NCBI RefSeq assembly: GCF_907164955.1
Contig: NZ_OU015521.1
Span: 496,001-560,000, forward strand
Origin: Coxiella endosymbiont of Dermacentor marginatus
GTDB taxonomy: Bacteria; Pseudomonadota; Gammaproteobacteria; Coxiellales; Coxiellaceae
Length of the DNA: 64,000 nucleotides
Direction: 5' to 3'
Of the stretch, positions 19,196 to 28,572 are shown piece by piece; within the stretch, counting starts at the first letter, position 1; each line of letters starts with the position of its first letter. Both the position numbers and the translations under genes were made by a program. The notes beneath the pieces are model-generated. The model made no database searches and was not told the DNA's origin. It was given only the letters and a program-made list of their open reading frames with translations.

Positions 19196-19654
19196 ATGTC
19201 ATATTTGATTCAACTAAAAATTTTGGATAAACGTTTGGGAGAGCAAGTATCATTACCGACCTATGCAACAACAGGTTCAGCAGGTCTTGATTTACGAGCT
19301 TGTATTAATGAACCGTTTGAAATTCATCCAGGTGAAACTTGCCTGATCAGCACTGGATTAGCAATTCATCTTCGTAACCCCAATGTTGCAGCCACTATAT
19401 TGCCCCGTTCAGGATTAGGACACAAACATGGAATTGTGTTAGGTAATCTTGTTGGTTTAATTGATTCTGATTATCAAGGGCCACTAATGGTATCTTGCTG
19501 GAATCGTGGTACATTTGCTTACACCATCCGACCGGGAGAACGCATTGCGCAATTAGTCATTATTCCTATTTTAAAAGCGCAATTTAAAATAGTTGAGGAG
19601 TTTGAGAACAGTAAACGAGGTGTAAGTGGGTTTGGAAGCTCCGGTCAACATTAA
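19196..19654 (+). CDS. dut: dUTP diphosphatase
   Basis: Dut hydrolyses dUTP to dUMP, keeping uracil out of DNA and supplying thymidylate synthesis. The 152-residue trimer-type enzyme shows [10 protein letters not shown] (motif 1), [20 protein letters not shown] (motifs 2 and 3), [11 protein letters not shown] (motif 4) and [10 protein letters not shown] (motif 5). Its last 29 bases overlap the GTG start of algC. The coaBC gene usually found upstream is missing. Confidence 0.97.
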   Translation: MSYLIQLKILDKRLGEQVSLPTYATTGSAGLDLRACINEPFEIHPGETCLISTGLAIHLRNPNVAATILPRSGLGHKHGIVLGNLVGLIDSDYQGPLMVSCWNRGTFAYTIRPGERIAQLVIIPILKAQFKIVEEFENSKRGVSGFGSSGQH

Positions 19655-21050
19655 TTCGGAAGTTAATCTGTTTGGGTCCATCCCAGCAGATGTTTTTCGT
19701 GCGTATGATATTCGAGGTCCAGTGAGTGTAGGAGGTCTTAGTGCCAATCTTGCTTATGCTATTGGTTTAGCTATCGGTAGTAAAGTGCGAGAGCAAGGAC
19801 AAAAAGCTATTGTTGTAGGCCGTGATGGACGATTATCAGGTCCTGAGTTAACGGCAGCTTTGGTGCGTGGACTTTGTGGAGTTGGTCTTACTGTTCTAAA
19901 TATCGGAATCGTACCTACACCCCTTGTATATTTTGCTACTAATTGGTTAGAAACAAATTCAGGTGTAATGGTTACTGCTAGTCATAACCCAGGACATCAT
20001 AATGGTTTTAAGATTGTATTAGATGGGAAAACGTTAACGACACAGGGAATTTCTGCTCTACGTATTAAGATTCAAGAATGCCGTTTTTCAAAAGGTAGAG
20101 GTAAGCAGGTTAATATCAATATTATTCAGGATTATGAAGATTTTATTTTAAAAAGAATCCAATTAGAGCGCCGTTTAAAAATAGTAGTTGATTGCGGTAA
20201 TGGAGTAGCTGGAAAAATTGCTCCTGATTTATATCGGAAATTAGGTTGTGAGGTAGTTGAACTCTTTTGCGAAGTGGATGGTCGATTTCCTAACCATCAC
20301 CCGGATCCTACGATCCCAGAAAATTTAATTGATTTAATCGATACAGTAAAAAGGACCTCAGCAGATATAGGTTTAGCTTTTGATGGTGATGCTGATCGTT
20401 TAGGAATCGTAACGAATAATGGTGAAATTATTTGGCCTGACCGACAAATGATGCTTTTTTCAATGGACTTACTATCTCGATTACCTGGTTCAGATATTAT
20501 TTTTGATGTTAAATGTTCTCGCCAATTACCCAAAATTATTAAAAAATATGGTGGAAACCCAGTTATGTGGCGAACAGGACATTCAGTTTTAAAAGCTAAG
20601 TTATTCGAAATAAATGCACCTTTAGCAGGTGAAATGAGTGGACATATCTTTTTCAAAGATGAATGGTTTGGTTTTGATGATGGAATTTATGTAGGTGCAA
20701 GGCTATTGCGTATTATTTCGCAACAAAAAAAATCAACGAGTGAAGTATTTTCGAGTTTACCTAATAGTGTAAATACACCTGAATTAAAACTACCTATGAA
20801 TGAGGAAGAGAAACCGATTTTTATGAAAAAATTAGTGCAACAAGCAGATTTTAGTGAGATAAAATTGATTACTTTAGATGGGTTAAGAGTAGAATTTAAT
20901 CACGGTTGGGGATTGATCAGACCTTCTAATACCTCGCCGTATTTAATTTTACGTTTTGAGGCAGATACAGAATCCGAATTAAAACGCATTCAAGATGTTT
21001 TTAGAACACAATTGCTTAAAGTGGATAACACCTTAACGCTGCCTTTTTAA
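19626..21050 (+). CDS. algC: Phosphomannomutase/phosphoglucomutase
   Basis: AlgC interconverts mannose or glucose 6-phosphate and 1-phosphate for LPS and sugar-nucleotide synthesis. The 474-residue protein has the AYDIRG N-terminus, the phosphoserine loop [17 protein letters not shown] (about 110-126), the Mg loop FDGDADRLG near 250, the sugar loop GEMSGHIFF near 338 and the phosphate loop [15 protein letters not shown] near the end. No ATG is usable: GTG 19626 follows GAGG by 5 bases. It overlaps the end of dut by 29 bases and pyrE by 4 (convergent). Confidence 0.93.
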   Translation: MGLEAPVNINSEVNLFGSIPADVFRAYDIRGPVSVGGLSANLAYAIGLAIGSKVREQGQKAIVVGRDGRLSGPELTAALVRGLCGVGLTVLNIGIVPTPLVYFATNWLETNSGVMVTASHNPGHHNGFKIVLDGKTLTTQGISALRIKIQECRFSKGRGKQVNINIIQDYEDFILKRIQLERRLKIVVDCGNGVAGKIAPDLYRKLGCEVVELFCEVDGRFPNHHPDPTIPENLIDLIDTVKRTSADIGLAFDGDADRLGIVTNNGEIIWPDRQMMLFSMDLLSRLPGSDIIFDVKCSRQLPKIIKKYGGNPVMWRTGHSVLKAKLFEINAPLAGEMSGHIFFKDEWFGFDDGIYVGARLLRIISQQKKSTSEVFSSLPNSVNTPELKLPMNEEEKPIFMKKLVQQADFSEIKLITLDGLRVEFNHGWGLIRPSNTSPYLILRFEADTESELKRIQDVFRTQLLKVDNTLTLPF

Positions 21051-21673
21051 GAGTTCCAATTTTCTGGGTCTTTATTCCAAACTAACGCTTTTTGTCTTTC
21101 TTTTTCAGTGATGTAGCCTTCAGAAACCGCAACTTTAATCAGTGTCTTAAAATTAGAAAGGACGTAATAATTGAGATTAGCTTTTGCAAAGTTTTTCTGC
21201 GCTTTAGACAATTGGTAAGAAAAAATAGCAATACAATCCTTGACAATGGCAAATTGGCGAAGTGCATAACTAGCAGAGATGGTGCTTTCTCCAAAACTAA
21301 TTAGATCTTCGACCACTAGTACCTTTTGTTCTGACTTTAATTTACCTTCAATCTGATTTTTTTTTCCATAAGTTTTTGCTTTGTCCCTTATATATACCAT
21401 TGGTAAGTTTAGTCGATCTGAAATCCAAGCTGCATAAGGAATTCCTGCTGTCATAGTTCCTGCTATAACATCGAATTGTAGGTTTTTTTCTTCGATTAAG
21501 TACAATAAAGAATCAATAACTACCTTACGTTTTTCTGGGTAAGAAATGATGAGGCGATTATCACAGTAGATAGGAGATAATAGTCCAGAAGAATAGTGAT
21601 AAGGTTCTTTCAGATTTAGAGTAATAGCCTTGATATCAAGTAGTATTCTTGCTATTTCCGTAGCGTATTTCAT
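21047..21673 (-). CDS. pyrE: Orotate phosphoribosyltransferase
   Basis: PyrE joins orotate and PRPP to form OMP in pyrimidine synthesis. The 208-residue enzyme contains GTMTAGIPYAAWISDRLNLP (about 72-91), YIRDKAKTYGKKNQIEGKL with the catalytic lysines, and the PRPP-binding VLVVEDLISFGEST (about 118-131), where Phe-Gly-Glu replaces the common Thr-Gly-Gly. Convergent with algC, overlapping it by 4 bases; the dut-algC-pyrE grouping is conserved in related gammaproteobacteria. Confidence 0.93.
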   Translation of the reverse strand: MKYATEIARILLDIKAITLNLKEPYHYSSGLLSPIYCDNRLIISYPEKRKVVIDSLLYLIEEKNLQFDVIAGTMTAGIPYAAWISDRLNLPMVYIRDKAKTYGKKNQIEGKLKSEQKVLVVEDLISFGESTISASYALRQFAIVKDCIAIFSYQLSKAQKNFAKANLNYYVLSNFKTLIKVAVSEGYITEKERQKALVWNKDPENWNS

Positions 21674-22548
21674 AAAATATCTTTTTTCTTTTTAATACTA
21701 AGGAAAAAGAGCAAAACAAATATGATGATATTATTTAAACATTAAATTGAGAAAATGACAAATATGTGTGTTATCACTTTTAAAGTATTAACATTATCAT
21801 TCTGCTATTCGTAAGGATTTTTTCGATTGGCTCAAAGATTAAAAGACCAATATAGTTTGTCTTTAAGAAAAAAGCAGATGTATCGTTATTATTAGAGATT
21901 AACTGAGATTAATTTCACTTTAAATGATACAATTGCCATAGTCATAATGCTAAAAAAGTGGTTACATATAGTTTAGGAATTTTGTTGCGAGAAATCAAAG
22001 CAGGTATCAAGACAACTAGGTTGAACAACCTAAATAAAGAGGAATGATCCTATATTCAAGCAAATTTCGATTCTTTTCTTTATCTTAGGCATAGTATCAT
22101 TGTAAATATCATCCGTTACAAACAGGAAGGCAGCGAAAAAAATTGCATTTGTTTACTTAAGATAGTATATGAAATGATTAAAAAATATGTGTTACATAAA
22201 ACATCTTCTGTGAAGATTAAAATGTTGTACATAATAGAGGTTGATATTAAGAATTTTGGAGATGATCAGAAAGAAAGATCCCGGCTGTCTCTGTCTGCTC
22301 CGAAGAGTATGCCTGGACAAATGAAGCATGTGATTTTAAAGTAGGAAAATATTAGGGTAGGAAAATTAATGGACATTTTTCATATTATCAATAAGAACCC
22401 GGAAATGCATTTAGCGGTTAATAAAGCGCAGGAATTTCCGATCATATATAACGTTGATCGTTGATCATGCCCTTTTGCTTTAGACAACTTTTTTCCGGTT
22501 AAAGTGACTCATTATCTTGCGTTAATATTTTTATTTTTCATTAAAAAA
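21674..22548. other. Gene-free region of about 0.9 kb between pyrE and murI
   Basis: No intact gene is present. The half nearest pyrE is AT-rich with stops in all frames and nothing recognisable. The half nearest murI (22200-22545) keeps one long open frame broken by two stops, listed separately as an unassigned relic. Confidence 0.5.
22200..22545 (+). pseudogene. Unassigned gene relic
   Basis: One plus frame gives KIKMLYIIEVDIKNFGDDQ, then SRLSLSAPKSMPGQMKHVIL, a stop, NPEMHLAVNKAQEFPIIYNV, a second stop, and ALDNFFPVKVTHYLALIFLF. The composition is protein-like and the frame is kept across both stops, so this reads as a gene with nonsense mutations. I do not recognise the family. It is not pyrE or murI material. 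Confidence 0.35.
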
Positions 22549-23391
22549 TCATTGACTCAATTTTATTCCATCGATCAAATGTAGGAGACTAGAGTCGATA
22601 CGTTGCCCAAGGAAAATTTCACCGATACGTGTAAATCGTTTGGGGGAGTCAGTAACTAGAAAAGTCAATTGAGAACTTTGATTTGTGTTTTCTAGGTTCA
22701 TTTTTTGAGTAATCGATTTTACTGCCATTGCAGTTTCTGTTGCTGCATCAATAATATTGATACCGTTCCCTAAAATCATTGTTAATGAATCAATAAAAAC
22801 TGGAAAATGAGTACACCCTAAAATAATAGAATCACATCGGTGATGATCATTAATGATAGGATCCAAATATTTTTTTATAACGAGGGTCGCAATTTCATTG
22901 TCAATACAACCTTCCTCCGCTAACGCCACGAATAAACCACAAGTTTGGCTTCTAATTTTAATTTTAGGATTTAATGTAAGAATGGTTTTTTGGTAAACTC
23001 CGGATTGGATGGTGGCTTCAGTAGCAAGCAAGATTACTCGATTATTCTTAGTAGTACTAACCGTCGCTTGAGCTCCCGGCTCAACGACGCCGATAATAGG
23101 AATGTTTGGAAATTGCATTTTAAGAAAAGGCAGCGCTACTGTAGAGGCAGTATTGCAAGCTACTACTAATAATTTAATGCCTTGGGCTACAAGAAGGGAT
23201 GTCATCTGAATGGCATAACGTTTGACTGTTTCACGACTCTTAGTCCCATAAGATAATCGGGCCGTATCGCCTAAATAAATATACGATTCGTTAGGTAAAT
23301 GATTAACGAGTTCTCGTAAGATTGTAAGTCCGCCCAATCCTGAATCGAAGACACCGATGGGAAGTTGATTTATTGCGATATGCTTTTCCAC
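22549..23391 (-). CDS. murI: Glutamate racemase
   Basis: MurI supplies D-glutamate for peptidoglycan. The 280-residue protein has GVFDSGLGGLTILRELV (about 13-29), the catalytic cysteine motifs VVACNTAST (about 77-85) and IILGCTHFPVF (about 189-199), and YLGDTARLSYGTKS near 40. It lies 21 bases downstream of rph on the same strand, so they are probably co-transcribed. Intact. Confidence 0.96.
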   Translation of the reverse strand: MEKHIAINQLPIGVFDSGLGGLTILRELVNHLPNESYIYLGDTARLSYGTKSRETVKRYAIQMTSLLVAQGIKLLVVACNTASTVALPFLKMQFPNIPIIGVVEPGAQATVSTTKNNRVILLATEATIQSGVYQKTILTLNPKIKIRSQTCGLFVALAEEGCIDNEIATLVIKKYLDPIINDHHRCDSIILGCTHFPVFIDSLTMILGNGINIIDAATETAMAVKSITQKMNLENTNQSSQLTFLVTDSPKRFTRIGEIFLGQRIDSSLLHLIDGIKLSQ

Positions 23392-23412
23392 TTAAATAAT
23401 ATTTTTAATATC

Positions 23413-24132
23413 TTAGCTTTCCTTTAAAGCTTCTTGTTGCTTTTTAATAATATTTTTAATACCTTGACGTGCAAGATCAATCAATGCATCTAATTCTTTT
23501 GGATTAAAAGTATATCTTTCTGCGGTACCTTGAATTTCAATAAAAGCATCATTGTTAGTCATTACAATATTCATATCCGTACGGACAGTAGAATCTTCAA
23601 TATAATCGAGATCCAAAATAGGAACACCCTTATAAATTCCAACGGAAACAGCTGCGACTAAATGTTTAAGAGGATCTGTTCGCAAAATACTTTTTCTTTG
23701 TAAATACCTTAACGCTTGTATCATAGCGACACATCCGCCATTGATGGCTGCCGTTCGAGTGCCCCCATCTGCCTGAATGACATCGCAGTCTAGAACGATT
23801 GTATAAGGATTTAGTAACTTTAAATCAAGAGCAGCACGCAAGGAGCGACCGATTAACCGCTGGATTTCCATAGTTCGCCCCCCTTGCTTTCCCCGTACAG
23901 ATTCGCGTTCCATTCGGCTATGAGTGGAGCGGGGTAACATTCCATATTCAGCAGTTAACCACCCCTGATCTCTATTTTTAAGAAAACGTGGAACACCCTC
24001 AATGATACTGGCATTGCAGATCACTTTTGTTTTCCCCATTTCAACTAGAACAGAACCCTCAGCGTAAGAGGTAAACTGAGTATTGAAAGAAAGGTGGCGT
24101 AACTCATTTGTTGCTCTCTTGCCTAGACGCAT
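23413..24132 (-). CDS. rph: Ribonuclease PH
   Basis: RNase PH is a phosphorolytic 3'-5' exonuclease that trims tRNA 3' ends. The 239-residue protein starts [16 protein letters not shown] and includes [37 protein letters not shown] and the phosphate-binding [20 protein letters not shown] near 115. Since the tRNA in this window has no encoded CCA, tRNA end maturation would rely on this type of trimming. It is divergent from the yicC-gmk region. Confidence 0.96.
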   Translation of the reverse strand: MRLGKRATNELRHLSFNTQFTSYAEGSVLVEMGKTKVICNASIIEGVPRFLKNRDQGWLTAEYGMLPRSTHSRMERESVRGKQGGRTMEIQRLIGRSLRAALDLKLLNPYTIVLDCDVIQADGGTRTAAINGGCVAMIQALRYLQRKSILRTDPLKHLVAAVSVGIYKGVPILDLDYIEDSTVRTDMNIVMTNNDAFIEIQGTAERYTFNPKELDALIDLARQGIKNIIKKQQEALKES

Positions 24133-24324
24133 AAGACTACCTCTTAAATTATTTTTAGATGAGTCTATTTAGATCTTATATACCACACTATCGTTTGATT
24201 AGATAACAAGTAAAAAAAATACGGCTAGAATTTACTAAAAATTCCTATAAAATTCGAGCCACCCATCTACATAATTTCTATGTTATTATGTTCTCCACAC
24301 TAAAATACTCTTGCAGAATTTTAT

Positions 24325-25030
24325 ATGATTACAAGCATCACTGCTTTTACTCAATATTCTTACTAAAGTTAGCTAGAGGGTTTTGATATGGAAGTCAGCC
24401 CACACCGTTATTTGTTAGAAATCATTGTTTGTCTATCAGATTTTTTGCGTGATTTAAATAATCATCATGAAAAATTGCTCAAGATTATTTTAAGTTGTCG
24501 TAACAAGATAGAAGCAAACATACATTTTCAAACCCATTAAGGAGATTTCTCTTATTGCAGTTTGGACTTAATCAGACTTTATATATAAAATAAAGGAAGG
24601 AGTTACAAGGGTGGAACTATGTTGTTAGTTTTTTTAAAAACCATTAAAAAGAACTCTGAATAAATTCACTAGAAATGTATACTTACTTTACTAAAATCCA
24701 ACTTTACTAACATCCAAAGGTTTTACAAGAAAGAGTGATAATGGATCGATCACTTTTAGGAGAACTGCTCAATTGATTTGAATAAAGAACACTAAGAGCA
24801 AATGTTATGATTAGCTAAAATAACTTTGTGAAGAGCTACAATATTTAAGAACATATATTAAATAGAGAGTTAAACGAACACTTTAACGAGGCATAGGTAA
24901 GTAGATATCATTTAGATTTTTTGATACAGATTATTGAATCGAGAAATAAACACACCTGGAAGTAAATCTGGATATCAACTTTTCACAGACAGTCATTTTT
25001 GTAAATGAACATATGCAAGACATTGAATAA
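24325..25030 (+). pseudogene. yicC: yicC-family pseudogene upstream of gmk
   Basis: YicC-like proteins (an endoribonuclease family) normally sit beside gmk and rph. From ATG 24325 the frame gives MITSITAFTQYSY, two stops, then EVSPHRYLLEIIVCLSDFLR, matching the family MIxSMTAFAR and SVNHRYLEI..LP..LR segments, and stops again at 24540. Near the end, in changing frames, come HLDFLIQIIESRNKHT, PGSKS and DINFSQTVIFVNEHMQDIE, matching the C-terminal RLDFLxQELNRExNTLGSKS...QIxNIE tail. About 160 bases are missing against a full gene. Its last codons overlap the ATG chosen for gmk. Confidence 0.85.
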
Positions 25031-25652
25031 ATTATATAAAGCAAATCTCTTTGTCATATCAGCTCCTTCTGGAGCTGGGAAAACCAGTTTAGTTCGTGCG
25101 TTAGTTAACGAATTAGATAAAATAAAAATTTCTGTTTCTCATACCACCCGGCCTTCACGATCTGGAGATCGTGAAGGCCGGGATTATTTTTTTATCGACG
25201 AAGATCGATTTCAGATAATGATAAAGAAAGGTGCCTTTCTAGAGTATGCTACGATCTATAATTATCATTATGGAACTGCTAGAGAATGGGTTCTCGAGCG
25301 ATTAAAAGCTGGAGATGATGTCTTGCTGGAAATTGATTGGCAGGGTGCTCGTCAAATACGAAAATTATTTTCACCCGCACTCACTATTTTTATCCTCCCT
25401 CCTTCAGTCCAAGCTTTACAAGAACGCCTGATTAAGCGACGACAAGATGCAACTGCCGTTATTAACCAACGATTAGCAATGGCTCGTAAAGAAATAACTC
25501 ATTGTACAGAGTTTGATTATCTTTTAGTTAATGATGATTTTAATCAAGCATTACAAAATTTAATCCACATTATTAATGCTGAACGATTGCAGCAAGACGT
25601 TCAGGAGGAAAAGCTTTCAGGGCTTCTAGCGGAACTATTGAAAAAGCAGTAA
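25005..25652 (+). CDS. gmk: Guanylate kinase
   Basis: Gmk phosphorylates GMP to GDP. The 215-residue protein has the P-loop SAPSGAGKTSLVRAL (about 19-33), SHTTRPSRSGDREGRDYFF for GMP binding (about 46-64) and VLLEIDWQGARQIRK near 106. The ATG at 25005 starts within the C-terminal codons of the decayed yicC, in another frame; TTG 25023 (MNKLYKANLFV) would give the more usual N-terminus. A 17-bp perfect inverted repeat lies in the GMP-binding part. rpoZ and spoT follow, the standard order. Confidence 0.94.
   Translation: MNICKTLNKLYKANLFVISAPSGAGKTSLVRALVNELDKIKISVSHTTRPSRSGDREGRDYFFIDEDRFQIMIKKGAFLEYATIYNYHYGTAREWVLERLKAGDDVLLEIDWQGARQIRKLFSPALTIFILPPSVQALQERLIKRRQDATAVINQRLAMARKEITHCTEFDYLLVNDDFNQALQNLIHIINAERLQQDVQEEKLSGLLAELLKKQ
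25147..25182. repeat. 17-bp perfect inverted repeat inside gmk
   Basis: CCCGGCCTTCACGATCT at 25147-25163 and its exact reverse complement at 25166-25182 flank GG. The hairpin is GC-rich for this genome and lies within codons for TTRPSRSGDREGRD in the GMP-binding region, keeping the reading frame. Confidence 0.85.
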
Positions 25653-25708
25653 AATAGCTCATTGATGAGGAAAGTTGAATAATTTTTTGAAGAAAAGAGG
25701 GTAGCCCC

Positions 25709-25996
25709 ATGGCACGAGTAACCGTTGAAGATTGCCTGAAGTATGTTGAAAATCGCTTTGATCTGGTTTTAAAAGCAGCAAAGCGAGCCCATATATTAGA
25801 ATTAGAGGAGACTAATCTCATGGTTCCACGAGACAATGATAAACCCACCGTTATCGCGCTTCGGGAAATTGCTGCTGGATACGATGTTACGCGACACATT
25901 GAGTTTCAAGATGAAAAAGAAAAAATAGAAAAACTTGATATTACTTTACCTACTACAAATCCTATAGGTAATTCACAGCTAGTAGAAGAGGAATAA
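25709..25996 (+). CDS. rpoZ: RNA polymerase subunit omega
   Basis: Omega aids assembly of RNA polymerase and forms part of a ppGpp-binding site in E. coli. The 95-residue product begins [20 protein letters not shown] and has [23 protein letters not shown], all family features. The C-terminal acidic tail is variable. Located 56 bases after gmk and 38 before spoT, the conserved gmk-rpoZ-spoT group. Confidence 0.96.
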   Translation: MARVTVEDCLKYVENRFDLVLKAAKRAHILELEETNLMVPRDNDKPTVIALREIAAGYDVTRHIEFQDEKEKIEKLDITLPTTNPIGNSQLVEEE

Positions 25997-26034
25997 GGAA
26001 AAATATATTTCTATTTTTTAAGGAGGAAAAGTCT

Positions 26035-28170
26035 TTGCATCTCTTCAAAAAGTTACGCACGAAACTTAATTACTTGAGTAATGAACAAATCAATTATATT
26101 CATCGAGCTTATTTGATGTCTCAAAAAGCTCATCTGGGTCAAAAGCGTCGAACGGGCGAACCCTATATTAGTCATCCAGTAGCCGTAGCTTGCATTTTAG
26201 CCGAGATGAAAATGGACTATCACATTATTATGGCAGCCTTATTGCACGATGTTATCGAAGACACACCCATTAAAAAAAAGACAATTGTTGAAAAGTTCGG
26301 TGAAGAAGTTGCTGAACTTGTCGATGGTGTAAGCAAGTTAACCCAAATTGAATTTGTCAGCCGTGCTGAAACTCAAGCAGAAAATCTTCGAAAAATGGTT
26401 TTAGCTATGGCGCGCGATATCCGAGTGATCATCGTTAAATTAGCAGATCGTTTACATAACATGCGTACTTTGCATTCGCTTCATTCGCAAAAACGAAGAC
26501 GGATTGCACGAGAAACTTTGGGTATTTTTGCCCCAATTGCTAAACGGCTTGGAATTCGCGAATTGTCAGTCGAATTAGAAGAACTGGGATTCACAGCGCT
26601 TTATCCTATGCGCTATCGAGTTTTAAAAGATGCTGTTCAAAAAGCTCGGGGTAATCAAAAAAAGATGATCGACTTAATTGAAAAAACTTTATATGAAGGC
26701 TTAAGTCAAAGTAATTTATCTTTTTATACTATCACTGGTCGAGAAAAACACTTATATAGTATTTATCGAAAAATGCACACTAAACATATTCCTTTTAACG
26801 AGATTATGGATGTATATGCTTTTAGGATCATTGTAGATGATATTGATTCCTGTTACCATGCGTTGGGAATTATCCATAGATTGTTTAAACCAATCCCAGA
26901 GCGTTTTAAAGATTATATCGCTATTCCAAAAGCTAATGATTATCAATCACTACATACTACGCTTTTTGGGCCTTATGGCTTGCCTATTGAGATTCAAATT
27001 CGTACTGCAGAAATGGATCGGATGGCAACCACAGGTATTGCTGCGCATTGGCTTTATAAAACGACTGATACCCCTCTTACTGAGTCTCAAATACGTGCCA
27101 AAGCATGGGTAAATAACTTATTGGAATTACAGGGAGATGCCTTAAATCCTTTGGAATTTATGGAAAATATTAAAATGGATTTATTTCCAGATGAGGTATG
27201 TGTCTTTACTCCGCATGGAGATATTATGGAGTTACCAGCAGGAGCTACAGCAATCGATTTTTCGTATGCTGTTCATACTGATATTGGAAATAATTGTGTC
27301 GCAGTAAAAATTGATCGTCATATGGCCCCTTTGTCAACCCAACTTACCAACGGACAAACGGTGGAAGTTATTACATCAGAATCAAATCGCCCTAATCCTG
27401 TATGGTTAGATTTTGTAGTAACTAGTAAAGCACGTAGTAGTATTCGTCAGTTTCTAAAAACGCAAAGACGGTCAGAGTCTATTTCCTTAGGAAAACAATT
27501 ATTAAAAAAGGCTCTAATAAATCATTCACTTTCTCTAAAAAAACTATCGCAACAAACTATTGACTTTACTTTAAAAGAAATGCAATTAAAGTCGTTCGAT
27601 GATTTATTAGAGGAAATTGGTCTTGGTAATCGTGTAGCTATCTTAGTGGTGCAACGTCTTGCAGCTGTCGCTAAGGAAACTGGGACGACAGAGATAGAAA
27701 TGCTTTCCACCTCCGTGCCTTTAGTAATCAAAGGTACGGAAGGAATAGTTGTTAATTTCGCAAAATGCTGTTATCCCATTCCTGGTGACCCAATTGTAGG
27801 TGTTATCAATGTAGGCAAAGGAATTTTAGTTCACATGGAACATTGTCCTTCCATTTCAAAAGTGCGACATTTTTTAGATCGGTGTACGCCTCTTCGATGG
27901 TCGGAAAAAGCTAAAGGGGTATTTCCAACTGTAATCCACGTCCAAGTTGTTAACGAACTGGGAACTTTGGCTACGTTAGCTCTAGCCTTCTCGGAGTCCG
28001 AAGCTAATTCCGAAGCTAACATTGAAGATATTGCTATAGAAGAACGTGAGGGCTTGCACTGTACTATCATGTTTTGTATTTCTGTACGAAATCGCGCACA
28101 TCTTGCGCAAATTTTAAGAAGATTGCGACAAATTAAACAAGTAGTTAAAATCATACGCAGATTTAGTTAA
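26035..28170 (+). CDS. spoT: Bifunctional (p)ppGpp synthetase/hydrolase
   Basis: SpoT makes and degrades the stringent alarmone. The 711-residue protein has the HD hydrolase domain (HPVAVACILAEM, AALLHDVIEDT at about 42-84), the synthetase domain (GREKHLYSIYRKM near 236, YQSLHTTLFGPYG near 300), a TGS domain near 395 (VFTPHGDIMELPAGATAIDF) and a C-terminal ACT domain. Start is TTG 26035 after AAGGAGGAAAA. The ACT region carries a 12-base tandem duplication (SEANSEAN). Both catalytic domains look intact, unlike several regulators around it. Confidence 0.95.
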   Translation: MHLFKKLRTKLNYLSNEQINYIHRAYLMSQKAHLGQKRRTGEPYISHPVAVACILAEMKMDYHIIMAALLHDVIEDTPIKKKTIVEKFGEEVAELVDGVSKLTQIEFVSRAETQAENLRKMVLAMARDIRVIIVKLADRLHNMRTLHSLHSQKRRRIARETLGIFAPIAKRLGIRELSVELEELGFTALYPMRYRVLKDAVQKARGNQKKMIDLIEKTLYEGLSQSNLSFYTITGREKHLYSIYRKMHTKHIPFNEIMDVYAFRIIVDDIDSCYHALGIIHRLFKPIPERFKDYIAIPKANDYQSLHTTLFGPYGLPIEIQIRTAEMDRMATTGIAAHWLYKTTDTPLTESQIRAKAWVNNLLELQGDALNPLEFMENIKMDLFPDEVCVFTPHGDIMELPAGATAIDFSYAVHTDIGNNCVAVKIDRHMAPLSTQLTNGQTVEVITSESNRPNPVWLDFVVTSKARSSIRQFLKTQRRSESISLGKQLLKKALINHSLSLKKLSQQTIDFTLKEMQLKSFDDLLEEIGLGNRVAILVVQRLAAVAKETGTTEIEMLSTSVPLVIKGTEGIVVNFAKCCYPIPGDPIVGVINVGKGILVHMEHCPSISKVRHFLDRCTPLRWSEKAKGVFPTVIHVQVVNELGTLATLALAFSESEANSEANIEDIAIEEREGLHCTIMFCISVRNRAHLAQILRRLRQIKQVVKIIRRFS

Positions 28171-28228
28171 ATAAAGCGGTGAAACGGGATAATTAGGAAC
28201 TAACAAAGTATCCCTACGCGAAATTGAT

Positions 28229-28521
28229 ACCTATTTTCAAGCGATTAAACAAGAGTAATGCTATCTTTTTTCAGATCAAATTCTTTTTAATTCTGAAATT
28301 ATGAAAATGATTCAAGGAGATTATAAAGAAATACTTAACATCATTAAATATTACTACGATCTCTGATGAAGCAAGCAGGCTAAGAGGGGATGTGAGGCAG
28401 TCTTTCTTAAATTATAAAATTAACTGTTTACTTGGTAAATGTAGAAAATTTCGCTATGGTTAACGAAATGATGGAACAATGCTAAAAAGAATCCCTGTTT
28501 TATAAAAAAGCGATCGCTTAA
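28229..28521 (+). pseudogene. ridA: ridA pseudogene
   Basis: RidA hydrolyses reactive enamine/imine intermediates. The plus frames read TYFQAIKQE, a stop, CYLFSDQILFNSE and GDYKEILNIIKYY, a stop, then in another frame TVYLVNVENFAMVNEMMEQ, a stop, KESLFYKKAIA. These match the family order GPYSQAI, VFxSGQIxLDP, GDxxEQTxQVLxNIKA, VYLTDMNDFAxVNExYxxxF, KEPxPARxxV. Two or more stops and a frameshift make it non-functional. It lies between spoT and recG, as an intact gene would in relatives. Confidence 0.85.
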
Positions 28522-28572
28522 AATATGCTAAGTAGAAGGAAAACAATGATGTTAATGAGAGGATGAGATAAA

